DNA of 64,000 nucleotides from Gammaproteobacteria bacterium (GTDB taxonomy: Bacteria; Pseudomonadota; Gammaproteobacteria; Ga0077536). A program made the position numbers and the translations under genes. Position 1 is the first letter of the stretch, and each line of letters begins with the position of its first letter. The notes beneath the pieces are model-generated. The model ran no database searches. It was not told where the DNA came from and saw only the letters and a program-made list of their open reading frames with translations. Shown here piece by piece: positions 8,312-17,185 of this stretch. The DNA is taken from the NCBI GenBank assembly GCA_024235015.1, contig JACKNG010000001.1, positions 785,139-849,138 on the forward strand, written 5' to 3'.

Positions 8312-10194
8312 AGGTCGGGCCCGATGCGCAGGTGCAGACGCACCACCGTGTCGTCGTCGAGCGGATGAGCGAGGTCGATGCGCGCCGGACCGATCGGCGA
8401 GCGCCAGCGCAGGCCGAGACCGACGCCGACCTTGAGCCCGGTGGCGCTGCCGTCGCCGCCGAAAGCGTTACCGGCATCGACGAAGCCGGCCACGCCCCAG
8501 GTGTCGGTGACGAGCTTCTCCAGCTCGACGCTGCCGACGGCAAGGTAGCGGCCGCCGATGACCTCGCCCTGGTCGTCGACCGGGCCGAGGTCCTCGAACT
8601 GGAAGCCGCGGATGCTGGTGTCACCGCCGGCGAAGAAACGCTCGGAGGGTGGCAGCTCGCGGAAATCCGGCGTCCACGAGGCGCCGGCATCGGCGCGGGT
8701 GAGCAGGCGCAGGCCGAGCGGCAGGCCGTGCACGGCGTGCGCCGACAGCATCGCGCGGGCGAAGGCGACGTCCGAACCGAGCTGTTCGGCCGCGCCGCGG
8801 ATCTCGAAATCCACGGCATAACCCCGCGTCGGGTAGAGCGGGTCGTCGGCAGTGGTCTTGCTCCAGCGCAGTCCGGGGATGATCAGCGTGGTCGTCTTGC
8901 TGTCGGCGGAGATGTCGAACGACTGCCGGTTGAGGTTGACGAAGCGCGTCTCCATCCAGCCCCACGGCCGACGCTTGGTCGCCGACACGCCGAGCTGGGT
9001 CTCGATGGTCTCGTAGGTGTCGAGATCCTCGCGGCGCACGCCGGCCTGCACGCTCAGCCACTCGTCGGCGGGATGCGCCAGCGGCACCTGGTAGGCGGTG
9101 GTCAGGCGCTGCTCGATGAGCGAGGCGCGCAGCTCGGCGTTGAGCCGGTGCCCGTGCGTGTTGAGCCGACGGTTGCTGTAGGTCGCGCGGCCGCGGATGC
9201 CCTCGTCGGTGGAAGCGCCGAGACCGGCGGTGTACTTGTGCTGCGGCCGCGGCGTCAGGGCGATTTCGACCGGCACCGTGTGGTCGACCGGTGCCGAGAT
9301 CAGCGGGCGCACCTCGACCGACTGGAAGTACTCGCTCGCCGACAGCGCACTGTAGAGCTGGGTGACGACATCGGCGTGGTAGGGCGCGCCGGGCGTGTAC
9401 TCGAGGAAGCGGCGCACGAGTTCGTCGTCGATGGCGAGCGGGTCCTGCGTGATGCGCAACTCGCCGAGCGCGTAGCGCGGCCCGCTGTCGTAGACCAGGG
9501 TGACGTCGGCCCGCTCAGCCTGCGGATCGACCCGCAGCACGTTGCTGACGAAATGCCCCTCGAGGTAGCCGCGGCCGAGCGCGAGGGATTCGATCAAGGC
9601 CTTGGTGTCGGCGTAACGCTGGTGATTGAGGCCCTGCCCGGCGGCGATCGGCGGGGTCGCCAGCGCGGCCATGAAGCCGGCATCGTCGTGCGCGGCGCCG
9701 CGGATGTCGAGATCGACCGTGCCGACCTCGACTCGCGGACCGCGCTCGACGGTGACCGTGGCGCGCGGGCAGCCGTCGACCGCGGCGACCGCAACGCTCG
9801 CGCTGGACGCGTAGAAGCCGTAGGCGCGCATCGCCTCCACGGCCTCGTCCTCGGCCCGCGCGGCGAGCGCGCGCAGGTAGGCCGGCGCGGTATCGCAGGG
9901 CTTGGCCGCGAGCGAGAGGTGGGCGCGCACGTTGCGCGCGATGGCGCCCTTCACGCCTTCCACCTCGACGGCGATGGTCGGGCGCTCGACCTGCGCCGCG
10001 GCCTCGTCCGCGTCCTTCTTGCCGAACGGCAGGTAGCCGCAACCGGCCAGCGTTGTCGAGAGCAGGAGCAGGAGGATCGTCCAACGGGTCTTCGCGGCGG
10101 GCAGGTGGAAGACACGGGCGACCGGGTGGGCTGCGTGGCCGGGGCGGGCCGTGGGCGCAGAGTCCCGGGGGCGGTGGGGAATCATGGAGGCCAT
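8308..10194 (-). CDS. tamA: Omp85-family outer membrane protein TamA
   Basis: A 628-residue protein: hydrophobic export segment (39-50), periplasmic POTRA-type region to about 300, then a 16-strand barrel. The diagnostic L6-loop motif is present as GGDTSIRGF (523-531) and the chain ends in an aromatic-poor but beta-type strand (RLHLRIGPDL). TamA inserts into the outer membrane and partners TamB, encoded immediately downstream with a 4-nt overlap. Oddities: 38 residues precede the hydrophobic segment, and that segment ends in a lipobox-like LAGC (Cys52), suggesting possible lipid anchoring. The true start could be a few codons later. It follows the dioxygenase gene by 94 nt on the same strand. 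Confidence 0.92.
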   Translation of the reverse strand: MASMIPHRPRDSAPTARPGHAAHPVARVFHLPAAKTRWTILLLLLSTTLAGCGYLPFGKKDADEAAAQVERPTIAVEVEGVKGAIARNVRAHLSLAAKPCDTAPAYLRALAARAEDEAVEAMRAYGFYASSASVAVAAVDGCPRATVTVERGPRVEVGTVDLDIRGAAHDDAGFMAALATPPIAAGQGLNHQRYADTKALIESLALGRGYLEGHFVSNVLRVDPQAERADVTLVYDSGPRYALGELRITQDPLAIDDELVRRFLEYTPGAPYHADVVTQLYSALSASEYFQSVEVRPLISAPVDHTVPVEIALTPRPQHKYTAGLGASTDEGIRGRATYSNRRLNTHGHRLNAELRASLIEQRLTTAYQVPLAHPADEWLSVQAGVRREDLDTYETIETQLGVSATKRRPWGWMETRFVNLNRQSFDISADSKTTTLIIPGLRWSKTTADDPLYPTRGYAVDFEIRGAAEQLGSDVAFARAMLSAHAVHGLPLGLRLLTRADAGASWTPDFRELPPSERFFAGGDTSIRGFQFEDLGPVDDQGEVIGGRYLAVGSVELEKLVTDTWGVAGFVDAGNAFGGDGSATGLKVGVGLGLRWRSPIGPARIDLAHPLDDDTVVRLHLRIGPDL

Positions 10195-10288
10195 TCGTTG
10201 TGGCAGGCCATGATCCCGTACCGCGCCGGGGATTTCAAAACGTACGCGTTGTGGGGGAATGGCGCGCCGCGGGGCGGGCCGCCCGCCC

Positions 10289-11161
10289 TCAGGCGGCGAT
10301 CGCGCCGCGCGGTGCTTCGCCCGCCAGGGTCGTGCGATACATCAATCGGCGATGTCCCTCGTAGCCTCCATCCGCGTAATGTACGACGCAGCGGTTGTCC
10401 CAGATCACCAGCGTGCCCGGCTGCCAGCGGTGGCGGTAGACGAACTCCGCCCGTGTCATGTGCTTGAACAGGAACTCGAGCAGGGCACGGCTCTCGTCGG
10501 CGTGCATGCCCGCGATGCCGATGGTGTAGACGTGGTTGACGAACAGCGCCGCCCGCCCGGAGTGCGGGTGCATGCGCACGACGGGGTGGGCCTGCTGCCG
10601 CTCGGCCTCAGGCGAGACGATGATGCGCATCGAGCGGCTGTCGTCGTCGCGCGCGAACAGACCCCGCGGGCCGTAGGACGGCGCTGCCGAGTGCACGCCA
10701 CGCAAGCCCTCGAGGACCCCGCGCAAGGTCGGCGACAGGGCTTGCAGGGCGGCATAGCCATCGGCGAACACCGTGTCCCCACCGCAGGGGGGGATCTCGG
10801 CGCCGTAGAGCAGGGTCGCGCTCGGTGGCGTCGCCTGGAAGCTCCAGTCCGAGTGCCACAGGCTGCCGAAGATCGGCGCCGTCTCGCGCGCTTCGCGCCG
10901 CACTTCGATGACGTGGGCGTGGTCGTCCAGCGGCACGACGTAGGGGTCGTGGCCGAATGCGCCGAAGCTGCCGGCGAAACGCTCGAGGGCGGCGGCATCG
11001 AGGTGCTGGCCGGTGACGACCAGCACGGGGTGGGCCGTCCAGGCGCGCCGCAGTGCGTCGAGCACCGGTGGTGCGAGCGGCACGGCGAGGTCGAGGCCGG
11101 CGACCTCGGCGACGAAGCCGGGGCGACGGGGACGCAGGGAGAAGTGTTCGAATTCGGCCAT
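10289..11161 (-). CDS. TauD/TfdA-family 2-oxoglutarate-dependent dioxygenase
   Basis: A 290-residue non-haem iron enzyme. The HxD pair is His103/Asp105 (LWHSDWSF) and the distal iron ligand is His261 in WDNRCVVHYADGGY, followed by the 2-oxoglutarate-binding arginine (Arg276, LMYRTT). The family couples 2-oxoglutarate decarboxylation to hydroxylation, for example of taurine, phenoxyacetates or other small acids; the substrate is not clear. The ATG chosen starts the conserved fold; earlier in-frame codons are low-complexity. It is divergent from the desaturase gene across 261 bp and precedes tamA on the same strand. Confidence 0.9.
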   Translation of the reverse strand: MAEFEHFSLRPRRPGFVAEVAGLDLAVPLAPPVLDALRRAWTAHPVLVVTGQHLDAAALERFAGSFGAFGHDPYVVPLDDHAHVIEVRREARETAPIFGSLWHSDWSFQATPPSATLLYGAEIPPCGGDTVFADGYAALQALSPTLRGVLEGLRGVHSAAPSYGPRGLFARDDDSRSMRIIVSPEAERQQAHPVVRMHPHSGRAALFVNHVYTIGIAGMHADESRALLEFLFKHMTRAEFVYRHRWQPGTLVIWDNRCVVHYADGGYEGHRRLMYRTTLAGEAPRGAIAA

Positions 11162-11422
11162 GGCGCCGCCTCCGCGCGGCAAGGGGATGCGCCGGCGATT
11201 GTACTGCCGTCCGGCCTGGCGCGGCGGCGGCCCGGTGCTATCATCGCGCGGTCGCCCCGGGGTGGTCGGCAACGCAGGTGGCACGACCGCCTGCCGGCGC
11301 GCGGGAGGCGCGGTCGGGCATCACGCTCGACGGTGCAGCGCCGGAAGCGGCCGCCCGGAACGACGCAGCGCGGCCCCTGCGGCCGTCGTCGTCAGCCACC
11401 TGCCAGCGAGGGGGAGCGGGTG

Positions 11423-12394
11423 ATGCAGGAGCAGTTCGAACACCGTCCGCTGCTCGCGGGCGAAGCCTTGCGCAGCCTGTTGCGCCGCGCCGACGGCCCC
11501 AGCAGCGTGCGCCTGGTCGTCCACCTCGGCCTGTTCATCGCGCTCGCCGTGGCCATCCCCGCCGTGCACGCCGCACTCCCCGTCACCGCCGTCGTCGCCG
11601 TCCTGCTGGGCTGGACCTGGGCCGGGCTCTTCGCGCCGTTCCACGAGTGCGTCCACGGCACCGCCTTCGCCACCCCGCGGCTGAACCGGCTCGGCGCCTG
11701 GCTGGCCGGCATCCCGTTCATGATGGCGCCGGCGGTCTACCGCGGTTTCCATTTCGAACACCATCGCCATACGCAGGATCCCGAGCGCGATCCCGAACTG
11801 ATGGACGACCCGCGCTACGCGGCGTGGCCCGCGGGCACACGCGGCTGGTTGCAGATGGCCTCCGGGTTCGGCCTGTTCATGCTCAAGCTGCGCCCGCTGC
11901 TCGGTTTCAGCCTGCGCCCGCAACACGCCTGGCCGTCCTTCGCGCGCTGGGTCGAGCGCGTCGACGATCGCGCCGCGCTGGCCCGCGAGAGCCGCGTGGT
12001 CCTGGCCTGCTGGCTGGTCTTCCTCGCCGCCCTGCCGTTCCTGCCGGGCGGCGGCTGGCTGCTCTTCGCAGCCTGGCTGAGCAACGCCCTGCAGGCCCTG
12101 TGGGTGTCCTGCGAACACACCGGCCTGCCCCTCGAAGGGTCGATCCTCCAGCGCACGCGCACCGTCGAGAGCAACGCCTTCGTGCGCTTCTTCGTCTGGA
12201 ACATGAACTACCACGCCGAGCACCACGCCTGGCCGGGCATCCCCTGGTACCGCCTGCCCGAGGCCCACCGCGCGGTACGTGCGCAGCTCGGCTCGCTGGT
12301 GCCGGGTTACGCCGCCCTGCACGCCAACGTCCGTACCGGCCGTAACCGGCCCAGCGCCGACCCGTCGCCACCACCCGTCACGGCGGCGGGCTGA
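11423..12394 (+). CDS. Membrane fatty acid desaturase
   Basis: A 323-residue integral membrane protein with the three histidine boxes of di-iron desaturases: HECVH (74-78), HFEHHRH (110-116) and HAEHH (264-268). Hydrophobic segments fall around 33-72, 93-105 and 205-235, consistent with four membrane spans and the boxes on the cytoplasmic side. The family desaturates or hydroxylates fatty acyl chains or carotenoids; the compact size is nearer to the beta-carotene ketolase/hydroxylase-like and short desaturase branches. The ATG is chosen because the box spacing and a GGGGAG purine stretch just upstream fit; an adjacent GTG is also possible. The cupin gene follows after 31 nt, suggesting an operon. 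Confidence 0.85.
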   Translation: MQEQFEHRPLLAGEALRSLLRRADGPSSVRLVVHLGLFIALAVAIPAVHAALPVTAVVAVLLGWTWAGLFAPFHECVHGTAFATPRLNRLGAWLAGIPFMMAPAVYRGFHFEHHRHTQDPERDPELMDDPRYAAWPAGTRGWLQMASGFGLFMLKLRPLLGFSLRPQHAWPSFARWVERVDDRAALARESRVVLACWLVFLAALPFLPGGGWLLFAAWLSNALQALWVSCEHTGLPLEGSILQRTRTVESNAFVRFFVWNMNYHAEHHAWPGIPWYRLPEAHRAVRAQLGSLVPGYAALHANVRTGRNRPSADPSPPPVTAAG

Positions 12395-12425
12395 TCCGAA
12401 CACCCACCCCGGGAGGAGACCCGAA

Positions 12426-13043
12426 ATGGCATTCGAAGAACGGATTCCGCGCGCCTACCCGAGCCGCGCCGACATGCAGGCGCGCGTCGCCCGTTTCAAG
12501 GACCTGCGCGGGTTCGACGGCGGCCTGCCCGACAGCTACATGCCGCAGGCCCAGCGCATCCTCTACAACGTCATCGGCTTCCAGCCGCCGGCGGTCGAGG
12601 ACGGCGGCATGACCTCGCCGGTCGGCGCCAAGGCCGCGCGCATGTCGGCGATCAAGATCTCGGAAGGCTTCAATCTCGGCTACTGCGAGGCGCTGCCGGG
12701 CAAGGGCCCGATGATGCACAACCACGACACCAACGAGACCTTCATCGCCATGACCGGGCGCTGGCGCGCGAGCTGGGAGAATGCCGACGGCAGCGTCGAC
12801 TACGCCGACCTCGACCCGCTCGACGTCATCTCCTTTCCGCCGGGGGTCATCCGCCGCTTCGAGAACATCACCGAGGGTCCGGCGGATGCCTACTCGGTGC
12901 TGATGTTCGTCATTGCCGGCGATGGCCCAGGTGCCGAGTTCACGACCGCGGCGATGACCGAGATCGAACAGGCCGGCGGCCTCGCACGCTACGAAGCCGG
13001 CCAGGGCGGCGACGACTGGGTGAGCCCGCACACCGCACGTTGA
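12426..13043 (+). CDS. Cupin-domain protein
   Basis: A 205-residue protein with a cupin barrel in its second half. The metal-binding motif is HNHDTNE (His98, His100, Glu104), with the second-motif region around PPGVIRRFENIT. A strong ribosome-binding site (GGAGGAG, 12412-12417) fixes the ATG. The first about 75 residues are polar and conserved-looking but carry no domain I recognise. Cupins may be dioxygenases, isomerases or simple binding proteins, so function is open. Position right behind the desaturase suggests a shared transcript, perhaps in modification of the same product. Confidence 0.75.
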   Translation: MAFEERIPRAYPSRADMQARVARFKDLRGFDGGLPDSYMPQAQRILYNVIGFQPPAVEDGGMTSPVGAKAARMSAIKISEGFNLGYCEALPGKGPMMHNHDTNETFIAMTGRWRASWENADGSVDYADLDPLDVISFPPGVIRRFENITEGPADAYSVLMFVIAGDGPGAEFTTAAMTEIEQAGGLARYEAGQGGDDWVSPHTAR

Positions 13044-13111
13044 GATCGGCGGCAGAGGCCCGCCACCACGCCGGGGCGTAGCGCCAGCGGGCAAGCCACC
13101 CGCGCGGCGCT

Positions 13112-13133
13112 GGCCGCGCTTCGCCGCGCGGCC
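13112..13133. terminator. GC-rich hairpin after the cupin gene
   Basis: Perfect 8-bp inverted repeat GGCCGCGC / GCGCGGCC with a six-base loop TTCGCC, about 70 nt downstream of the cupin stop. There is no T-run, so it may be a transcript-stabilising hairpin or a non-canonical terminator. Confidence 0.3.
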
Positions 13134-13220
13134 CCCGGTGCGCCCCGCCCGCGTGTACCGGGCTGCCCTGGGTTATGCTGCGCGGCCCGGAAGCCGAGGC
13201 CGCCCGCCACCCGACCCGCC

Positions 13221-15422
13221 ATGCAAGCCGCCCCCGTCAAGCAGGATCTCGTACTGATCGGCGGCGGCCACGCCCATGTCGAGGTGCTGCGCCGTTTCGG
13301 CATGCGGCCCGAACCCGGGGTGCGCATCACCCTCGTCAGCCGCGACACCCACACGCCCTATTCCGGCATGCTGCCGGGCCTGGTCGCCGGCCACTACGGC
13401 TTCGACGAGGTCCACATCGACCTCGCGCCGCTGACCCGTTTCGCAAACGCCCGGCTGTACCGCGACGAGGTCGTCGGCCTCGACCTCGTCGCCCGCCGCG
13501 TGCTGTGCCGCGAGCGCCCGCCGATCGATTTCGACGTGCTCAGCATCGACACCGGCTCGGCGCCGGCGATGGCCGTGCCCGGCGCCGCCGCCCACGCCGT
13601 GCCGGTCAAGCCGGTGAGCAACTTCAATACCCGCTGGCAGGCCCTGTGCGAGGAAGTCATGGCCAGCACGCGGCCGCTCACCATCGGCGTGGTCGGCGCC
13701 GGCGCCGGCGGCTGCGAACTGGTGCTCGCCGTGCGCGAGGGCCTGCGCGGCCGCCATCCGCTCGGCGACGACGCCCTCGCCTACCGCCTCGTCGGCAGCG
13801 GCGCCGACATCCTGCCCGGCCACAATGCCGGCGCACGCCGCCGCTTCCGTACCGCGCTCGCCCGCGCCGGGATCGACGTGCTGGACGGTTTCGAAGTCGC
13901 CGCGGTCGATGACCGCGGTGTCACCGCCCACGACGGCCGCCGTCTCGACCTCGACACCGTCCTGTGGGTGACTCACGCCGCGGCGCCGGCGTGGCCGGCC
14001 GCGGCCGGCCTCGCGGTAGACGAACGCGGCTTCATCCGCGTCGACGCCAGCCTGCAGGCCATCGCCTGGCCCGGTATCTTCGCCGCCGGCGACGTCGCTG
14101 CCGTCGGCCCCCACCCGCGGCCCAAGTCGGGCGTGTTCGCCGTGCGCCAGGGTCCGCCGCTGGCCGACAACCTGCGCCGCGCCTGTCGCGGCGAAGCGCC
14201 GCGGCCCTTCACCCCGCAACGCGAGTTCCTGAGTCTCATCTCCACCGGCGCGCGCCATGCCGTCGCCTCGCGCGGCCGCTTCGCCGCCGGCGGCACGTGG
14301 GCGTGGCGCTGGAAGGACTGGATCGATCGACGCTTCATGCGGCGCTACCGCGAACTGCCGCAGATGGACGCGGCCGGCGCAGCGACGGACGACGACGCCA
14401 CCGAGGCCATGCGCTGCGGCGGTTGCGGGGCCAAGATCGGCGCCGACATCCTGCGCGACGCGCTGGCCACGCTCGACGCCGCGGCGCGCGAGGACGTCGT
14501 GCTGGGGATCGCCGAGGCTGACGATGCCGCGGTCGTGCGCATCCCCGCCGGGCATCTCGCCGTGCACACCGTCGACGGTTTCCGCGCCTTCCTCGACGAT
14601 CCCTGGATGCTCGGCCGGGTCGGCGCCCAGCATGCCCTGAACGACGTCTACGCCATGGGCGCGACGCCGCAGAGCGCGCTCGCCCTGGTCACCCTGCCCT
14701 ACGCCGCGCCGGCGCGCCTGCACGGCGACCTGGTCCATGTCCTGCGCGGCGCCATCGAGGTCTTCGCCGCCGCCGACACCGCGCTGGTCGGCGGCCATAC
14801 CGGCGAAGGCGCCGAGCTCAGCCTCGCCTTCGCCGTCAACGGCTACGTCGCGCCGGGACAGCTCGTCGGCAAGCGTGGCGTCCGGACCGGTGACGTGCTC
14901 GTACTGACGCGCGCACTCGGCACCGGGGTGCTGTTCGCTGCCGCCATGCGCGGCCTGGCACGGGCGCGCTGGCTGGAGGCGGCGCTGGAGCGCATGGTGC
15001 AATCGAATGCCGCCGCCGCGCGCTGCCTGGTCGCGCACGGCGCCCACGCCATGACCGACGTCACCGGCTTCGGCCTCGCCGGCCACCTGCTGGAAATGCT
15101 CGACGGCCATGCCGCCGAGGTCGCGCTGGGCCGCCTGCCGCTCTACGCCGGCGCCGAGACCCTGGCCGGCGACGCCGTCGCCAGCACCCTGCTGGCCGAG
15201 AACCGCCGCGCCGAACGTGCCGTCACCGCGCGCCACTCGGCCGCCTGCGGCGCGCGCTACGACCTCGCCTTCGACCCGCAGACCGCCGGCGGCCTGCTCG
15301 CCGCCATCCCCGCCGAGCGCGCCGTCGACTGCCTCGGCGCGCTGCGCGCGGCGGGCTACGCCGAGGCCACCGACATCGGCACGGTCGGCGCCGGCGCCGG
15401 GCCGCTGGTGTTCAGCGACTGA
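13221..15422 (+). CDS. selD: Selenide, water dikinase SelD fused to an NADH dehydrogenase-like flavoprotein domain
   Basis: A 733-residue fusion. Residues about 8-385 are a pyridine-nucleotide-disulphide oxidoreductase domain of the NDH-2 type, with an FAD-binding LIGGGHAHVEVL near the start and the second FAD motif IFAAGDVAAVG. Residues about 397-733 are SelD: the catalytic cysteine region MRCGGCGAKIG (397-407), DVYAMGATP, GGHTGEGAE, MTDVTGFGLAGH and the terminal FDPQTAGGL. SelD makes selenophosphate from selenide and ATP, the selenium donor for Sec-tRNA and selenouridine. The active-site residue is Cys, not Sec. The N-terminal flavoprotein fusion is known in part of the family and may supply reduced selenium. 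Convergent with nhaB. Confidence 0.93.
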   Translation: MQAAPVKQDLVLIGGGHAHVEVLRRFGMRPEPGVRITLVSRDTHTPYSGMLPGLVAGHYGFDEVHIDLAPLTRFANARLYRDEVVGLDLVARRVLCRERPPIDFDVLSIDTGSAPAMAVPGAAAHAVPVKPVSNFNTRWQALCEEVMASTRPLTIGVVGAGAGGCELVLAVREGLRGRHPLGDDALAYRLVGSGADILPGHNAGARRRFRTALARAGIDVLDGFEVAAVDDRGVTAHDGRRLDLDTVLWVTHAAAPAWPAAAGLAVDERGFIRVDASLQAIAWPGIFAAGDVAAVGPHPRPKSGVFAVRQGPPLADNLRRACRGEAPRPFTPQREFLSLISTGARHAVASRGRFAAGGTWAWRWKDWIDRRFMRRYRELPQMDAAGAATDDDATEAMRCGGCGAKIGADILRDALATLDAAAREDVVLGIAEADDAAVVRIPAGHLAVHTVDGFRAFLDDPWMLGRVGAQHALNDVYAMGATPQSALALVTLPYAAPARLHGDLVHVLRGAIEVFAAADTALVGGHTGEGAELSLAFAVNGYVAPGQLVGKRGVRTGDVLVLTRALGTGVLFAAAMRGLARARWLEAALERMVQSNAAAARCLVAHGAHAMTDVTGFGLAGHLLEMLDGHAAEVALGRLPLYAGAETLAGDAVASTLLAENRRAERAVTARHSAACGARYDLAFDPQTAGGLLAAIPAERAVDCLGALRAAGYAEATDIGTVGAGAGPLVFSD

Positions 15423-15446
15423 GCGGGCCGCGCGCGGCGCGGGTCG

Positions 15447-16949
15447 TCACAGGAACTCGAGCACGCAGGCCAGGCCGCCGAGGGTGAGCACCACCGTGTA
15501 GGGCAGCGCCATCCACACCATGCGCCCGTAAGACAGCCGGATCAGCGGCGCCAGCGCCGAGGTCAGCAGGAACAGGAAGGCGGCCTGGCCGTTGGGGGTC
15601 GCCACGCTGGGCAGGTTGGTGCCGGTGTTGATGGCGACTGCCAGCACGTCGAAGTGCTCGCGGGTGATGTGGCCGAGATCGAGCGCGTTCTTCACTTCGG
15701 TGATGTAGATGGTGGCGACGAAGACGTTGTCACTGATCGAGGACAGGAGCCCGGTGGCGAGGAAGAAGGCGCTGGCCTGCTGCTTGGCATCGAGCGCCAG
15801 CACCCAGTCGATGAGCGGGCGGAACAGGTGCTGGTCGCCGATCACCGCGACCACGCCGAAGAACACCACCAACAGCCCGGTGAAGGGCATCGCCGCCTCG
15901 AAGGCATGACCGAGGCGCGATTCCTCGGTGACCCCGTTCAAGGCCGTCTGCAGCACGATGATGGTCAGGCCGATGATGCCGACCTCGGCGAGGTGGAAGG
16001 CCAGGGCGAAGATCAGGAACACCGCCGCCGTGCCCTGCACCAGCAGGCGCGCGGTGGTGCGCACGTCGCGATCGGCGGCACGCGCTTCGTGCTCGGCCAG
16101 GATGTCGCGCACCGGGGCCGGTAGTTGGGCGCCGTAGCCGAACAGGGCGGTACGTTCGAGCAGCCCGCAGGTCAGGAGCCCGAGCGCCAGCACCGGCATC
16201 GACACCGGCGCCACGCGCACGAAGAACTCGGCGAAATGCCAGCCGGCCTCGGCGCCGACGATGAGGTTCTGCGGCTCGCCGACCAGGGTGCACACGCCGC
16301 CCAGCGCGGTGCCGACCGCTGCGTGCATGACCAGGTTGCGCAGGAAGGCGCGGAACTCGTCGAGGTCGGAGCGGTGCAGTTCGCCGACGTGGCCGTCGTC
16401 GGTGGGATCGTGATCGCCGTGCTGGCCGCGCCCCGAGGCGACGCGGTGATAGACGGTGTAGAAGCCGGCGGCGACGCTCATCACCACCGCGGTCACGGTC
16501 AGGGCGTCGAGAAAGGCCGAGAGGAAGGCCCCGGCGAAACAGAACAGCAGCGACAACAGGGCCTTCGAGCGCACCCCGAGCAGGATGCGGGTGAAGGTGA
16601 ACAGCAGCAGTTCCTGCATGAAGTAGATGCCGGCGACCATGAACATCAGCAGCATGATCACCGGGAAGTTGTGCAGCGATTCCTCGTAGACCGACGCGGC
16701 GCTGGTCAGGCCGAGCAACACCGCCTCGATCATGAGCAGCCCGCCGGGCTGCAGCGGGTAGCACTTGAGCGCCATCACCAGGCAGAAGATGAACTCGCCG
16801 ATCAGGGCCCAGCCCGCGGCGACCTTGCCCACCGTCGCCACCAGCAGGGCGTTCAACAACAGGAAGCCGAGGATGCTGCCCTTGTACCAGCCGGGCGCGT
16901 GGCCGAGGAAATTGGCCGTGAAGGCCTGAGTCAGGGTTCTCGCGCTCAT
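15447..16949 (-). CDS. nhaB: Na+/H+ antiporter NhaB
   Basis: A 500-residue polytopic inner-membrane protein strongly like NhaB: FLGHAPGWYK near the start, ALKCYPLQPGGLL, GTALGGVCTLVGEPQNLI, SSISDNVFVATIY, and a long conserved C-terminal block beginning INTGTNLPSVATPNGQAAF. NhaB exports sodium in exchange for protons, giving salt and alkaline-pH tolerance and suggesting exposure to sodium-rich conditions. The ATG is preceded by CGGGAG and starts at the family position; the frame is open 19 codons further but without conservation. It lies 236 bp downstream of the selenoprotein gene and ends 24 bp from selD, convergently. Confidence 0.95.
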   Translation of the reverse strand: MSARTLTQAFTANFLGHAPGWYKGSILGFLLLNALLVATVGKVAAGWALIGEFIFCLVMALKCYPLQPGGLLMIEAVLLGLTSAASVYEESLHNFPVIMLLMFMVAGIYFMQELLLFTFTRILLGVRSKALLSLLFCFAGAFLSAFLDALTVTAVVMSVAAGFYTVYHRVASGRGQHGDHDPTDDGHVGELHRSDLDEFRAFLRNLVMHAAVGTALGGVCTLVGEPQNLIVGAEAGWHFAEFFVRVAPVSMPVLALGLLTCGLLERTALFGYGAQLPAPVRDILAEHEARAADRDVRTTARLLVQGTAAVFLIFALAFHLAEVGIIGLTIIVLQTALNGVTEESRLGHAFEAAMPFTGLLVVFFGVVAVIGDQHLFRPLIDWVLALDAKQQASAFFLATGLLSSISDNVFVATIYITEVKNALDLGHITREHFDVLAVAINTGTNLPSVATPNGQAAFLFLLTSALAPLIRLSYGRMVWMALPYTVVLTLGGLACVLEFL

Positions 16950-17125
16950 CGTTACTCCCGGGAGCGGGCGCGACCGCGCCGGCCCCGTCACGCACGGGGA
17001 AACCAAACGCTGGAGGATGCGGTCAGCCGGGCGCGCCGGACGGCGCGACGGACACGCTCATCGTGCCGGGACGGCAGGTACCCGGCCAGCGTCGCCGAGC
17101 GCGGAGTCTACGAAGGATCCGACGC

Positions 17126-17157
17126 CGGATTCCGTCCGCCGGGGCGGCCGGAATCCG
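17126..17157. terminator. Strong hairpin downstream of the selenoprotein gene
   Basis: A perfect 9-bp inverted repeat CGGATTCCG (17126-17134) / CGGAATCCG (17149-17157) enclosing a second G+C-rich complementarity. It sits about 30 nt past the stop of the minus-strand peroxiredoxin gene and before nhaB. No T-run follows on the minus strand. It is plausibly the end of the Sec operon, but a mobile extragenic palindrome is an alternative, as fragments of the same words (GGATTC, GGATCC) recur around it. Confidence 0.4.
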
Positions 17158-17185
17158 CTTTAGGATTCGTCCTACCCGCCGGACT

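Noticed and set aside
4547..8368. A 1273-codon open frame on the plus strand, apparently a large protein.
   Set aside because: It is antisense to tamB, has the Arg/Glu/Gly-rich composition of a shadow frame in G+C-rich DNA, and shows no domain.
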